Shown in pieces: positions 27,478 to 35,843 of a DNA stretch of 64,000 bases. This stretch comes from Psychrobacter immobilis. GTDB lineage: Bacteria; Pseudomonadota; Gammaproteobacteria; Pseudomonadales; Moraxellaceae. The stretch lies in assembly GCF_904846235.1 (NCBI RefSeq), contig NZ_CAJGZN010000001.1:227754-291753 (forward strand), written 5' to 3'. Made by a program: the position numbers and the translations under genes. The notes beneath the pieces were generated by a model that was given only the letters and a program-made list of their open reading frames with translations, was not told the origin of the DNA and did no database searches. Every line of letters begins with the position of its first letter. The stretch's first letter is position 1.

Positions 27478-27750
27478 ATGAATAAGTCAGAATTAATTGA
27501 TAGCATCGCAGACAAAAGTGGTCTAAATAAAACCCAAGCTGGTGATGCACTAAACGCTGTTATGGAAAGTGTTGGCGAAGCGCTAGAAGCTGGCGATAGC
27601 ATCTCATTAGTTGGCTTTGGTACTTTCAGTGTAAAAGATCGCAAAGCACGCACTGGTCGTAACCCTAAGACTGGCGAAGAATTAAGCATTCCAGCAAGCA
27701 AAGTACCAAGCTTTAAAGCTGGTAAAAACTTAAAAGAGCGCTTGAACTAA
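27478..27750 (+). CDS. hupB: DNA-binding protein HU (beta type)
   Basis: HU is an abundant non-specific DNA-bending nucleoid protein. The chosen ATG follows AAGGAAA and yields exactly 90 residues starting [11 protein letters not shown]. The open frame is longer upstream but not HU-like. The family arm [18 protein letters not shown] and [15 protein letters not shown] are intact. The gene lies directly before ppiD, the same order as hupB-ppiD in E. coli, which supports the symbol. Confidence 0.96.
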   Translation: MNKSELIDSIADKSGLNKTQAGDALNAVMESVGEALEAGDSISLVGFGTFSVKDRKARTGRNPKTGEELSIPASKVPSFKAGKNLKERLN

Positions 27751-27820
27751 GCCGCCTTTTTAAGCGTAAAATGATAGTCGGTGGTCTATAGCTGAGGTAA
27801 TGAGCTAGCCATCGAAGAGA

Positions 27821-27847
27821 GCACCTAATATTTAGGTGCTTTTTTTA
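27821..27847 (+). terminator. Terminator of hupB
   Basis: AGCACCTAA / TTAGGTGCT with a 3-base loop and a run of Ts. The remaining 250 bases before ppiD contain no gene. A TATAAA at 27969-27974 may be a ppiD -10 element. Confidence 0.9.
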
Positions 27848-28101
27848 TCGCTATAGTTTGTATCATGCGTCGTGAATATTTTGAGTCTGCATGAAAAATC
27901 ACGTATCATAGGGCGCGCGATAGGTGTGTCATTTAAGTCAGATTTCTTTAGTAAATTTTGTTTTTTACTATAAAATGCATACGCTCTTACTCTTACCATT
28001 GCTAGCTTAGATAGCACTGATGTTGGCAGGTTGCACTTAACAGCTCCTAACAGTATTACAATGGTTTTTCATCAATATAGGTTAATAAAGCAGAGATAAC
28101 T

Positions 28102-29976
28102 ATGGATAAATTGCGCGATTTCTTAAAAAGCTGGCCAGGTCGCATTTTATTGATTTTATGCCTATCGCCGCTCGCTCTCTTGGGTGTCGAAAGCTATTTT
28201 GGCGGCAACGTCGATCCCAACCAGATTGCGCAGGTAGGTGAGGCAAGCGTAGGACTGTCCGAGTATCAAACTGCTGTCAATAGCCGTCGTTCTGAAGTAC
28301 TAGAGCAAGTCGAAGATGCTAGCTTGTTGAATGAAGATGTGCTTCATGAGCAAGTATTAAAAGGTCTAATCGATCGTACGTTGTTAGAGCAGCAAGCAGG
28401 TAAGCTTGGTATGACAGTCTCTGACGACACGATCAATCGTCTGCTGCGTCAAGAAGAAATCTTCCAAGATGCAGAAGGTAACTTTTCAAATGATCAGTTC
28501 TCAAACTTCTTGCGTCAGCGTGGCATGACCAAAAACCAGCTATTTGCAGAATTTCGCAATCAGTTAAGCTTGGATCAATTGAACGCTAGTATCGTTGGGA
28601 CGGCCGTCTATCCTATGCAAGCAGTCAGTCAATTAATTGATTTGCAACTTGAATCGCGCAACGTTTGGGTGCATCGCTTTAATTGGCAAGATTATGCTGA
28701 CAAAGTTAAGCTTAGCAAAGCCGACATTCAATCATACTATGATGCCAACAAAGACACATTGAAAAGTGCAGCGATGGTTGACTTGGCTTATATCCAGCTC
28801 AGCCCGCAAACTATTAAGGTTGATGAAGTAACCGCAGAAGAATTGCAGCAACAGTACGAAGCTTATAAACAAAGCATCGCGGCTACTGATGAGCGTAAAG
28901 TCAGTCAGATTCTGTTTACTGGTAAAGATGCCAAGACAAGAGCCGATAAAGTGAAAGCCCGTCTGAATAAAGGTGAAGCGTTTGCTGCGCTTGCTAAAGC
29001 AGAGTCGGACGATCCATCAGGTGAAACAGGTGGTGATATCGGACGTTTCAATCCTTCAGTGTTTGGCAGTGATGCAGATACTGTACAAGAGGCGCTAGAA
29101 GGGTTGAGCGTTGGTGATGTGACTGCGCCTATCAAGACTAGCTTTGGTTATCAGATATTTACGGTTACTGAAGACAATGGCAAAAAAATTCCAAGCCTAG
29201 ACAGTATGCGTGATGAGCTGACTGCGAAAGCAAAAGAGTATAAACGACAGGAAATCTATGCTGATAAAGTGACATCAATCAATGATTTGGCGGCAGATGG
29301 CTTCAGTATCGAAGATATCGCACAGCAAGAAAACGTCAGCCTCAAGCGTATCAAAGATTATCGTAAAGTGAATAACAAGTCTGCATTGCCGCAACCAGCA
29401 GTGGTTAAACAGGCCTTTGATGAGTTTACTATTCAAGATCAAGCGGTAACGGCAGGCGTGGAAGTTGGTAACGGTACCGTATGGCTACAGCCAAGCAATT
29501 ATCGCCCTACTAAGACGCTTGCTCTAGCAAATGCAACTCCAAGAATCACTCAAATACTCCGTCAGCAGAAAGCTACGGCATTAGCTTTAAAAGATGCTAA
29601 AGCATTGGCTGCTGGCATCAAGACGCCAGCTGATATTAGTAAGCAGTCGGTTAGTTTCCAAGCACTGGGTGAAATTAACCGTCAAACGACGCAGCTAACG
29701 GACAAAGAGCGTGGATTGGCATTTAGCCAGCAAGCCGCTGACAATGGCGTTGTCGCTATTGCTAGTGAGACTGAGATGGGTGCAACGCTACTGGTTGGAG
29801 ACCGTATTAAAACTGAGCAGCAGTCACCGCTTTCTGATATGCAACGAGCGCAAACAGCTAGTATTATCCGTGACAATTTAGGCCAAGACCAGTTGCAAGA
29901 CTATTTGGATTATCTACGTATGGTTTACACGGTTGAGATTAATGAAAGCAACATGGCAAATGCGCAAGGACGCTAA
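28102..29976 (+). CDS. ppiD: Periplasmic chaperone PpiD (membrane-anchored parvulin-like)
   Basis: PpiD is tethered to the inner membrane at the SecYEG exit and helps newly exported proteins fold. The 624-residue product starts with a short cytoplasmic tail and one membrane helix (about residues 13-29, ILLILCLSPLALLGVES). A SurA-like N-terminal chaperone region follows, then a parvulin domain (about 262-355, with KAESDDPSGETGGDIGRF and SFGYQIFTV), and a C-terminal chaperone region. The length matches E. coli PpiD (623). The parvulin domain of the E. coli protein is inactive, and activity here cannot be judged. The gene follows hupB with its own leader. Confidence 0.94.
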   Translation: MDKLRDFLKSWPGRILLILCLSPLALLGVESYFGGNVDPNQIAQVGEASVGLSEYQTAVNSRRSEVLEQVEDASLLNEDVLHEQVLKGLIDRTLLEQQAGKLGMTVSDDTINRLLRQEEIFQDAEGNFSNDQFSNFLRQRGMTKNQLFAEFRNQLSLDQLNASIVGTAVYPMQAVSQLIDLQLESRNVWVHRFNWQDYADKVKLSKADIQSYYDANKDTLKSAAMVDLAYIQLSPQTIKVDEVTAEELQQQYEAYKQSIAATDERKVSQILFTGKDAKTRADKVKARLNKGEAFAALAKAESDDPSGETGGDIGRFNPSVFGSDADTVQEALEGLSVGDVTAPIKTSFGYQIFTVTEDNGKKIPSLDSMRDELTAKAKEYKRQEIYADKVTSINDLAADGFSIEDIAQQENVSLKRIKDYRKVNNKSALPQPAVVKQAFDEFTIQDQAVTAGVEVGNGTVWLQPSNYRPTKTLALANATPRITQILRQQKATALALKDAKALAAGIKTPADISKQSVSFQALGEINRQTTQLTDKERGLAFSQQAADNGVVAIASETEMGATLLVGDRIKTEQQSPLSDMQRAQTASIIRDNLGQDQLQDYLDYLRMVYTVEINESNMANAQGR

Positions 29977-29991
29977 GTATTTGCTAGTTCG

Positions 29992-30015
29992 TTATTCTTA
30001 TTCTTATTCTTATTT
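29992..30015. repeat. Hexanucleotide tandem repeat after ppiD
   Basis: Three exact TTATTC units and a fourth, TTATTT, in tandem, just beyond the ppiD stop and before the terminator. Simple repeats of this kind can vary in copy number, but nothing coding is affected. Confidence 0.8.
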
Positions 30016-30022
30016 TTAGACG

Positions 30023-30064
30023 TAAAAAAGCCACTGTCTCAATTGATACAGTGGCTTTTTTTTG
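30023..30064. terminator. Bidirectional terminator between ppiD and purH
   Basis: AAAAAAGCCACTGT and ACAGTGGCTTTTTT form a perfect stem with a 10-base loop and T runs on both strands. Confidence 0.93.
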
Positions 30065-30174
30065 GATGATGCTTCAACGATAATTATCACGAATATTATA
30101 GAAGCTGAAAATTAGTCGCAGTAATAAATACAATTGCTGCGACTAATCCCAGTCTTAAACTAATAGGTGATTGT

Positions 30175-31755
30175 TTAATGACGGAAATGGCGCATACCCG
30201 TGAATACCATCGCGATACCATGCTCATTAGCAGCAGCAATGGTTTCGTCATCGCGCATAGAACCACCTGGCTGAATGATAGCAGAGATACCTACTTCAGC
30301 AGCATTGTCGATGCCATCACGAAAGGGGAAGAACGCATCTGATGCCATAACAGCACCTTCAGTTGCTAGTCCAGCATGTTCTGCTTTGATAGCCGCAATA
30401 CGTGCTGAGTTAACACGGCTCATTTGGCCTGCGCCAACACCGATAGTACGTTGGCCTTTTGCGTAGACAATGGCATTAGATTTGACGTATTTTGCTACGT
30501 TCCAGCTGAATAGTAGATCTGCCACTTGCGCTTCAGTTGGTTGTACATCAGTGACGATTTTTAGGTCGTTAGCAGTGATTAAGCCTAGATCTTGCTCTTG
30601 TACCAGTAGGCCACCGTTAACGCGCTTATAGTCAAGTTGGATATCGCGCTGATCTGGTGCTGGTAGCTCGCCGCATACCAATACACGTACGTTTTTCTTG
30701 GTAGCTGTCGCTTCAAGTACACCGTCTTCGATACTAGGTGCAATGATTACTTCTACGAACTGATTGTCGATAATGGCTTTTGCAGCAGCAAGCGTCAACG
30801 GACGGTTGAATGCGATAATACCACCAAAAGATGATTCAGGATCGGTGCTAAAAGCAGTACGATAAGCCGCTACTTGGTCATTATCAACCGCAACACCGCA
30901 AGGGTTGGCATGCTTAACGATAACGCAAGCAGGCGCGCTGAAAGCTTTAACGCACTCAAGCGCAGCATCGGTATCAGCGATGTTGTTATAAGATAGCGCT
31001 TTGCCTTGCAGTTGCTTAGCCGTTGCGATTGAAGCTTGTTTGCTTTTTAAAGGCTGGTTTTCAGTATAGAAAGCCGCGTTTTGATGCGGATTTTCACCAT
31101 AGCGTAGGTCTTGTGCTTTTTCAAGCTGTACATTGAATGTACGTGGGAAGTTTTCTGGCTCTTGAGTTTCGTTGACACGGCTACCTAAGAAGTTGGCAAT
31201 CATACCATCGTACTGTGCAGTATGTTCAAACGCCTTTACTGCCAAATCATAACGTAAAGCAGTCGTCAGTTCAGTGCCACCATCTAAGGCGTTAAGTACA
31301 CGGTCATAATCAGCTGGATCAGTGACGATACCCACATGAGCGTGGTTTTTCGCCGCTGAACGTACCATGGTAGGGCCACCAATATCGATGTTTTCGATAG
31401 CATCGTTCATAGTCACGTCAGCACGTGCAATCGTCTCAGCAAACGGATATAAGTTCACGACGACTAAGTCGATACGTTCGATTGCATGATCACTCATAAC
31501 TGCATCATCTGTACCACGGCGTCCTAGAATGCCACCGTGAATCTTAGGATGCAGCGTTTTAACACGACCATCCATCATTTCAGGAAAGCCTGTGTAATCT
31601 GATACTTCAGTCACGTCGACATTGTTTTCTGTGAGCAGACGATAAGTACCGCCAGTAGATAATAAACCAAAACCTGCTTTGAGAAGGCCTTGAGCAAACT
31701 CGACGATATTAGACTTATCGGAGACCGATAATAGGGCAAGTGGGGTTGTACTCAT
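30175..31755 (-). CDS. purH: Bifunctional AICAR formyltransferase / IMP cyclohydrolase
   Basis: PurH performs the last two steps of de novo IMP synthesis. The N-terminal cyclohydrolase domain starts [16 protein letters not shown] and includes TGGTYRLL and the [18 protein letters not shown] block. The C-terminal transformylase carries [10 protein letters not shown] and [11 protein letters not shown] start at [10 protein letters not shown] (526 residues, as in E. coli with 529). The frame opens 19 codons upstream, but those codons run through a terminator hairpin. It is the last gene of a minus-strand series prmA-DUF3426-fis-purH, and a hairpin separates it from fis. Confidence 0.97.
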   Translation of the reverse strand: MSTTPLALLSVSDKSNIVEFAQGLLKAGFGLLSTGGTYRLLTENNVDVTEVSDYTGFPEMMDGRVKTLHPKIHGGILGRRGTDDAVMSDHAIERIDLVVVNLYPFAETIARADVTMNDAIENIDIGGPTMVRSAAKNHAHVGIVTDPADYDRVLNALDGGTELTTALRYDLAVKAFEHTAQYDGMIANFLGSRVNETQEPENFPRTFNVQLEKAQDLRYGENPHQNAAFYTENQPLKSKQASIATAKQLQGKALSYNNIADTDAALECVKAFSAPACVIVKHANPCGVAVDNDQVAAYRTAFSTDPESSFGGIIAFNRPLTLAAAKAIIDNQFVEVIIAPSIEDGVLEATATKKNVRVLVCGELPAPDQRDIQLDYKRVNGGLLVQEQDLGLITANDLKIVTDVQPTEAQVADLLFSWNVAKYVKSNAIVYAKGQRTIGVGAGQMSRVNSARIAAIKAEHAGLATEGAVMASDAFFPFRDGIDNAAEVGISAIIQPGGSMRDDETIAAANEHGIAMVFTGMRHFRH

Positions 31756-31769
31756 AAGAAATTTTCCAT

Positions 31770-31796
31770 AAAAAAAGCCTGACGTAAACGTCTGGC
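31770..31796 (-). terminator. Terminator or attenuator between fis and purH
   Basis: On the minus strand GCC-A-GACG pairs with CGTC-A-GGC, one A-A mismatch in the stem, followed by seven Ts, ending about 15 bases before the purH ATG. It probably ends fis transcripts. Being so close to the start it could also attenuate purH. Confidence 0.65.
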
Positions 31797-31901
31797 AAGG
31801 TGATGATGACAATGGTATGCCGTATCATGATAGATAAAGCGACGAACATTTAATTGCCATACATAATGATAGTCAATGATGGGTAAGCTCATATAACAAT
31901 G

Positions 31902-32264
31902 TTACATTAAATCATAGGTTTTCATTTTTTTGCGCAAAGTGCCTCGATTTAGGCCTAATATCTGAGCACATTTGGTTTGATTGCCTCTGGTTTTTTCTAG
32001 GACGACAGACAAGAGAGGCTCTTCGACTTGCTTCAAAATCAATTCATATAAATCAGTGGGCATCTCATCTCCTAGCATCGCAAAGTACTGACGTACCACA
32101 CGCTCTACATGAACCCGTAGAGGTTGCTGCGCATTATTTGTATAGTGTTGACTAGCAAAATCAAAGCCGTGCGTAGGTGGTTGGTATTCGTCTTTATTAT
32201 AATCGGCAGGGTGCTCAGAGCTTTTAGCAAAATGATTGGCATTATGCTGTGCATGAGGTGCCAT
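31902..32264 (-). CDS. fis: Nucleoid protein and regulator Fis
   Basis: Fis bends DNA and activates stable RNA promoters during fast growth. The C-terminal part is unmistakable: LYELILKQVEEPLLSVVLEKTRGNQTKCAQILGLNRGTLRKKMK, quoted here in pieces, is the dimerisation helix pair and helix-turn-helix. The ATG chosen (MAPHAQHN) has an AAGGAT site. This gives 120 residues against 98 in E. coli. The additional N-terminal region is His/Asn/Gln-rich and lacks similarity to the E. coli beta-hairpin arm. In enterobacteria fis follows dusB. Here it follows a DUF3426 gene instead. Confidence 0.93.
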   Translation of the reverse strand: MAPHAQHNANHFAKSSEHPADYNKDEYQPPTHGFDFASQHYTNNAQQPLRVHVERVVRQYFAMLGDEMPTDLYELILKQVEEPLLSVVLEKTRGNQTKCAQILGLNRGTLRKKMKTYDLM

Positions 32265-32442
32265 AAAATAATATCCTTGAGATGAAGAAAAATTCTGATT
32301 GTGAGGGGTCAGAACCATAGTATATCAAATTAATATCGCTTAGCGCTGATAGATTCATTGTTATCTTGGCTATCACGGTTTAATTGAAAGTGAATTTACG
32401 GTGTATTTTCTACTCACGCTTATTTATATATAACACTCTAAT

Positions 32443-33699
32443 TTAATAAAGAGCGGTCATAGTAATGTCGCGAATTTGCGCATTAGCGACAGGGATAGTA
32501 AACAATAGCTGTCTATCTGTATTGGCCATTAACTGACTTTGCTTGCCTAATAAATAATCGTTTGGACCTGCAATAAACTCTCCAATAATCTTATCTTTAC
32601 CATAAACGCTTATTTTTACATTGGGGTATAGTTGTGCTTGAGGGCTGCCGTTACTTAGAGTAGCGCCTATATCGCTAAATGTACCAGCAGTTTTAATCTG
32701 ACTGCTTCTATGAAAGGTATTGCTGATGGTAAGGGCTGATAAGTCCGCACTGGGCAAGCTGCAGGCAGCGACAGAGCATATTGATTGGAGACGCTGAGCA
32801 TAGGTTGGGTTTTTGACTAAGTTCTCTAAGTTAAAAATAACATACTGTGCCGCGAGTAGCAGTGTTAAGACCAAACAACCTAGTATCCATAATAATGATG
32901 CAATTGAACGTGTCGTTTGGGTTGGTGCAAACGGTAGCTGTGTTTTTCTTAAACGATCGTCGGCAGCAGGCTCTTCATCTTTAACGGGTACTCCCATATC
33001 AGACAGAAGCTGTGATAAGTCTGTATCATCTGGTGGTGTTTCTTCGTCTTGATTTTGCTCTTCTAATAGTTTTTGCAGCCACGAATTGTTATCAGTACTC
33101 TCAATATTGGCATGAATATCATTGGCCGCTGCCGAGCTGAGCATGTTCTGTGTTGGTGCTGATGCTGTACTAGTAGATGGTTTCTTTATTGATGGATTAG
33201 GGCTTTTGATAGTTTCTTTAGAAGATGGCGCTTTTGGTTTTTCTGTGGTTGCTGCGCTAGGACTGGTATTACTGGCTTGAGTCAACCATGCATCCATATT
33301 ATCTAAAGAGTCATACTCTTGAACGTCTTCTTCTGGCTCGTCTATATCCATATCGTCATGGATTAAACCATCATAATTTAAAGCATCAGATGATTTTTTC
33401 TTATTAGTTGAAGACGTAGGGCGATTTGGAATATTTTGAGGCTTATGCTGATTGCTACTAGTAGTCGCTTTTTGCTCGTTTGATATTGGTTGATTTTGAG
33501 CTTTTTGTTGAGCAGGAATATTTTTTTGTGGTGTTGGTTTTTGAATAACCTCGGAATTTACCACAAGATGCTTATTGACCAAAAAACTTTGCTGGCACCG
33601 ATCACAGCTGATGGTAGCATTGACTTGATTTAGTTGAGTTTGTTTAACGCTATAGCAAGCTTGACAATGGGGGCATTGGGTTTTTATTGGTGTGGTCAT
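32443..33699 (-). CDS. Zinc-ribbon membrane protein (DUF3426)
   Basis: A 418-residue protein of unknown function found beside prmA and fis in many gammaproteobacteria. It begins with an MJ0042-type zinc ribbon (Cys 9, 12, 32 and 35 in CPHC and CDRC). A long Gln/Asn/Ser/Thr-rich and acidic linker follows (about 50-255), then one membrane helix (about 263-287), and a C-terminal DUF3426 domain likely in the periplasm. The linker is low complexity and unlikely to fold. Its constant position between prmA and fis suggests shared regulation, but its role is not known to me. Confidence 0.8.
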   Translation of the reverse strand: MTTPIKTQCPHCQACYSVKQTQLNQVNATISCDRCQQSFLVNKHLVVNSEVIQKPTPQKNIPAQQKAQNQPISNEQKATTSSNQHKPQNIPNRPTSSTNKKKSSDALNYDGLIHDDMDIDEPEEDVQEYDSLDNMDAWLTQASNTSPSAATTEKPKAPSSKETIKSPNPSIKKPSTSTASAPTQNMLSSAAANDIHANIESTDNNSWLQKLLEEQNQDEETPPDDTDLSQLLSDMGVPVKDEEPAADDRLRKTQLPFAPTQTTRSIASLLWILGCLVLTLLLAAQYVIFNLENLVKNPTYAQRLQSICSVAACSLPSADLSALTISNTFHRSSQIKTAGTFSDIGATLSNGSPQAQLYPNVKISVYGKDKIIGEFIAGPNDYLLGKQSQLMANTDRQLLFTIPVANAQIRDITMTALY

Positions 33700-33871
33700 A
33701 GAGGCGAATCCAAAAAAGTATGGTTATCAATACCGCTTAGCCACTCACCAATAGCTGCCCACAATACTCATTGTACTTTTTAAATTTCGATGAATTATGG
33801 GCAAAGACAGAGTGGCGTCAAACACATAACATTTGACTGCCCTCTATCGTAACAGATGTAATTAAATGTTG

Positions 33872-34798
33872 CTAGCTGGTAAATGTACCTGATAAACGCT
33901 GCCAATGTTGGTCTTCTTGCGCAGTAAAAGCATGCTTAGGATCCAGTGCAAAATATGGCTGATAAGCTTCAGTGACTTGCTCGGTTTGCGACTCAATCAA
34001 ACCTGCCAACACGATACGGCCCTTTGGCGCAATCAGTGTTGCAAAGTAAGGTGCTAAACCAATAAGCGGCTTCGCTAGAATATTGGCAACGATCACTTCT
34101 ACAGGCAAAACGTCATGTTGCGAGCAATACTCTGTAAATTCTTCTGGCAAAAATGCCTGCAAACGTTCGCCTACATTGTTGCGTACCGCATTCTGATTGG
34201 TAGCAAGTACCGCCTGCGGGTCAATATCGACTGCATATACCTGACGTGCACCCAATAGCAAAGCAGCAATCCCTAGAATGCCTGAACCACAACCATAATC
34301 GATAACCACTTTGTCTGTTAGGTCTTGCTCTGTTAGCCAGTCTAGGCACAGGCGAGTCGTAGCATGATAGCCAGTACCGAATGCCAAACCTGGATCCATA
34401 ATGATATTGGTGGCTTCAGGGTTAGGCGGCGTTAGCCAGTCAGGCACAATCCATAAGTCATTAGCACATTCAATAGGATGATAGTTGCTCATCCACTCGC
34501 GCTCCCAGTCCTTATCATCAACAGCCGTTAACCAAATACGAGTAGCCTGTACTTGTGCAGCGATTTCATGACTTAATTGCTCAACCGCTTGACGACTGCC
34601 AGCATCAGTAGTCGCATCAAATAGTCCTGTTAGTATCACCTCATCCCAAAGCGGTGATTCACCTGGAAGTGGCTCAAACAAAGGTTGATCGCCAGCATCG
34701 TCTAAAGCGATTGATAATGCGCCTGCTTCTAACAAAAGCGCTTCAGCCAAGTCGACGTTTGATTTTTCACATTGTAAATGCAGTTGTTGCCATGCCAT
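33872..34798 (-). CDS. prmA: Ribosomal protein L11 methyltransferase
   Basis: PrmA trimethylates several amino groups of ribosomal protein L11 using S-adenosylmethionine. The 308-residue product has the N-terminal L11-recognition domain (MAWQQLHLQCEKSNVDLAEALL), the FGTGYHATTRLCLDWL segment, the AdoMet motif VIDYGCGSGILGIAALLLGA and the catalytic-region VIVANILAKPLI. The length is close to E. coli PrmA (293). The ATG follows AAGGTT. Confidence 0.96.
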   Translation of the reverse strand: MAWQQLHLQCEKSNVDLAEALLLEAGALSIALDDAGDQPLFEPLPGESPLWDEVILTGLFDATTDAGSRQAVEQLSHEIAAQVQATRIWLTAVDDKDWEREWMSNYHPIECANDLWIVPDWLTPPNPEATNIIMDPGLAFGTGYHATTRLCLDWLTEQDLTDKVVIDYGCGSGILGIAALLLGARQVYAVDIDPQAVLATNQNAVRNNVGERLQAFLPEEFTEYCSQHDVLPVEVIVANILAKPLIGLAPYFATLIAPKGRIVLAGLIESQTEQVTEAYQPYFALDPKHAFTAQEDQHWQRLSGTFTS

Positions 34799-34932
34799 AA
34801 AGATAACCTTAAGCGGAAATAAAAATAAGTGTAGGTGCTAGGGGTTGCCCTAGATAGATCTACATACAATGAAATGCATGATGTATATAGAGGTTTTAAC
34901 TAATGAATCTAAGAGGTACAAATACTCGGTTA

Positions 34933-35745
34933 TTAGCGCAATGCTTGTTTTGCTTCATTGACCACGCGTGAGTTACCCTGAGCTTGTCCTGATTGCAATA
35001 TAACTTGCCATAGTGCTCGTCTACGATTGCTATCTTGAGAGACACTAAGACCACGACGTGCCATCGCTTCTGCCTTACGAGGTTGGTTCTTTTTTAATGC
35101 TACTTGTGCCAAATAAAAATATACCGCCGACGATTTGGGCGCTAGACGCTGTGCACGGGTAAAGCTGTTCTCTGCATTGGTTAGATTGCCAGCTTTCAAC
35201 TGACTGATACCTACTTGCATCAAATTGCGAAACGCAGGCAGATTACTATTATTGCTTGCAGATTGTTGAGTACGTTGCTGCGAGTTTCTTCTAGCGTGCT
35301 CAAGTAACTCATTATGCGACGGTACCGATGGCTCAGAGATTATATAGTCGTTACGAGAAGGCGCAATGATAACAGGATCAGGCTGCGTCACTTCTGGTGC
35401 AGAAGGCGTAAATACAGGTGTCTCTTGCGTTAATGGATTTGGTGTTTCGGACTGTTCAATTGCATCATAAGGCTCGGTTGGATAGTTGCTTTGATCATTT
35501 GCTTCCGTGATAGGCGCTTGAGCAGTTGTTGTTGATGGCACGGTCGGTTGTGATGTTGGTAGTGTTTGAACAGGCGTGGTTTGCACTGTGGTTGACGTGC
35601 TAGGTGCCGTCTGACAAGCACTTAGGCTTAGCATGCCAATGATCGCGCTGCCTGCAAGTAAGGTATTGCTTGACGTAATTTTATTACGCCATAGCACTAT
35701 GGTTTGTTTTACTGAAGTAGTTGTCCGTAAAGATGACACCATCAT
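34933..35745 (-). CDS. TPR lipoprotein beside mrcB, probable PBP1b activator (LpoP-like)
   Basis: The N-terminus ends in a lipobox (LSLSACQ, Cys near residue 44), so the protein should be a lipoprotein, probably in the outer membrane. A Pro/Thr/Gln-rich linker of about 110 residues follows, then TPR repeats at about 165-265 (NLTNAENSFTRAQRLAPKS, AVYFYLAQVALKKNQPRKAEAMARRGL). In Pseudomonas and Acinetobacter a TPR lipoprotein called LpoP, encoded next to the PBP1b gene, activates that enzyme. Lipobox, long linker, TPR domain and the mrcB neighbour all fit. Orthology is inferred from this layout, not proven. The flexible linker would let the domain reach through the peptidoglycan. Confidence 0.7.
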   Translation of the reverse strand: MMVSSLRTTTSVKQTIVLWRNKITSSNTLLAGSAIIGMLSLSACQTAPSTSTTVQTTPVQTLPTSQPTVPSTTTAQAPITEANDQSNYPTEPYDAIEQSETPNPLTQETPVFTPSAPEVTQPDPVIIAPSRNDYIISEPSVPSHNELLEHARRNSQQRTQQSASNNSNLPAFRNLMQVGISQLKAGNLTNAENSFTRAQRLAPKSSAVYFYLAQVALKKNQPRKAEAMARRGLSVSQDSNRRRALWQVILQSGQAQGNSRVVNEAKQALR

Positions 35746-35792
35746 GTTAAAACCTTTTTTAAATATTAAAAGCTAAATACCAAAAACATTAT

Positions 35793-35843
35793 TAGAGCTA
35801 TTTAACAGCTAGAGCCATTCAACAGTTAGAACCATTCAACAGC
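35793..35843. repeat. Three tandem 17-base repeats across the mrcB stop codon
   Basis: The units TAGAGCTATTTAACAGC, TAGAGCCATTCAACAGT and TAGAACCATTCAACAGC are in direct tandem. The rightmost unit encodes the last residues of MrcB (AVEWF plus stop), and the other two lie just past the stop. Confidence 0.85.

Noticed and set aside
28000..28045. Lipoprotein-like string (MLAGCT then stop) before ppiD
   Set aside because: Only a few codons long, without a signal peptide or ribosome binding site. It may be chance.
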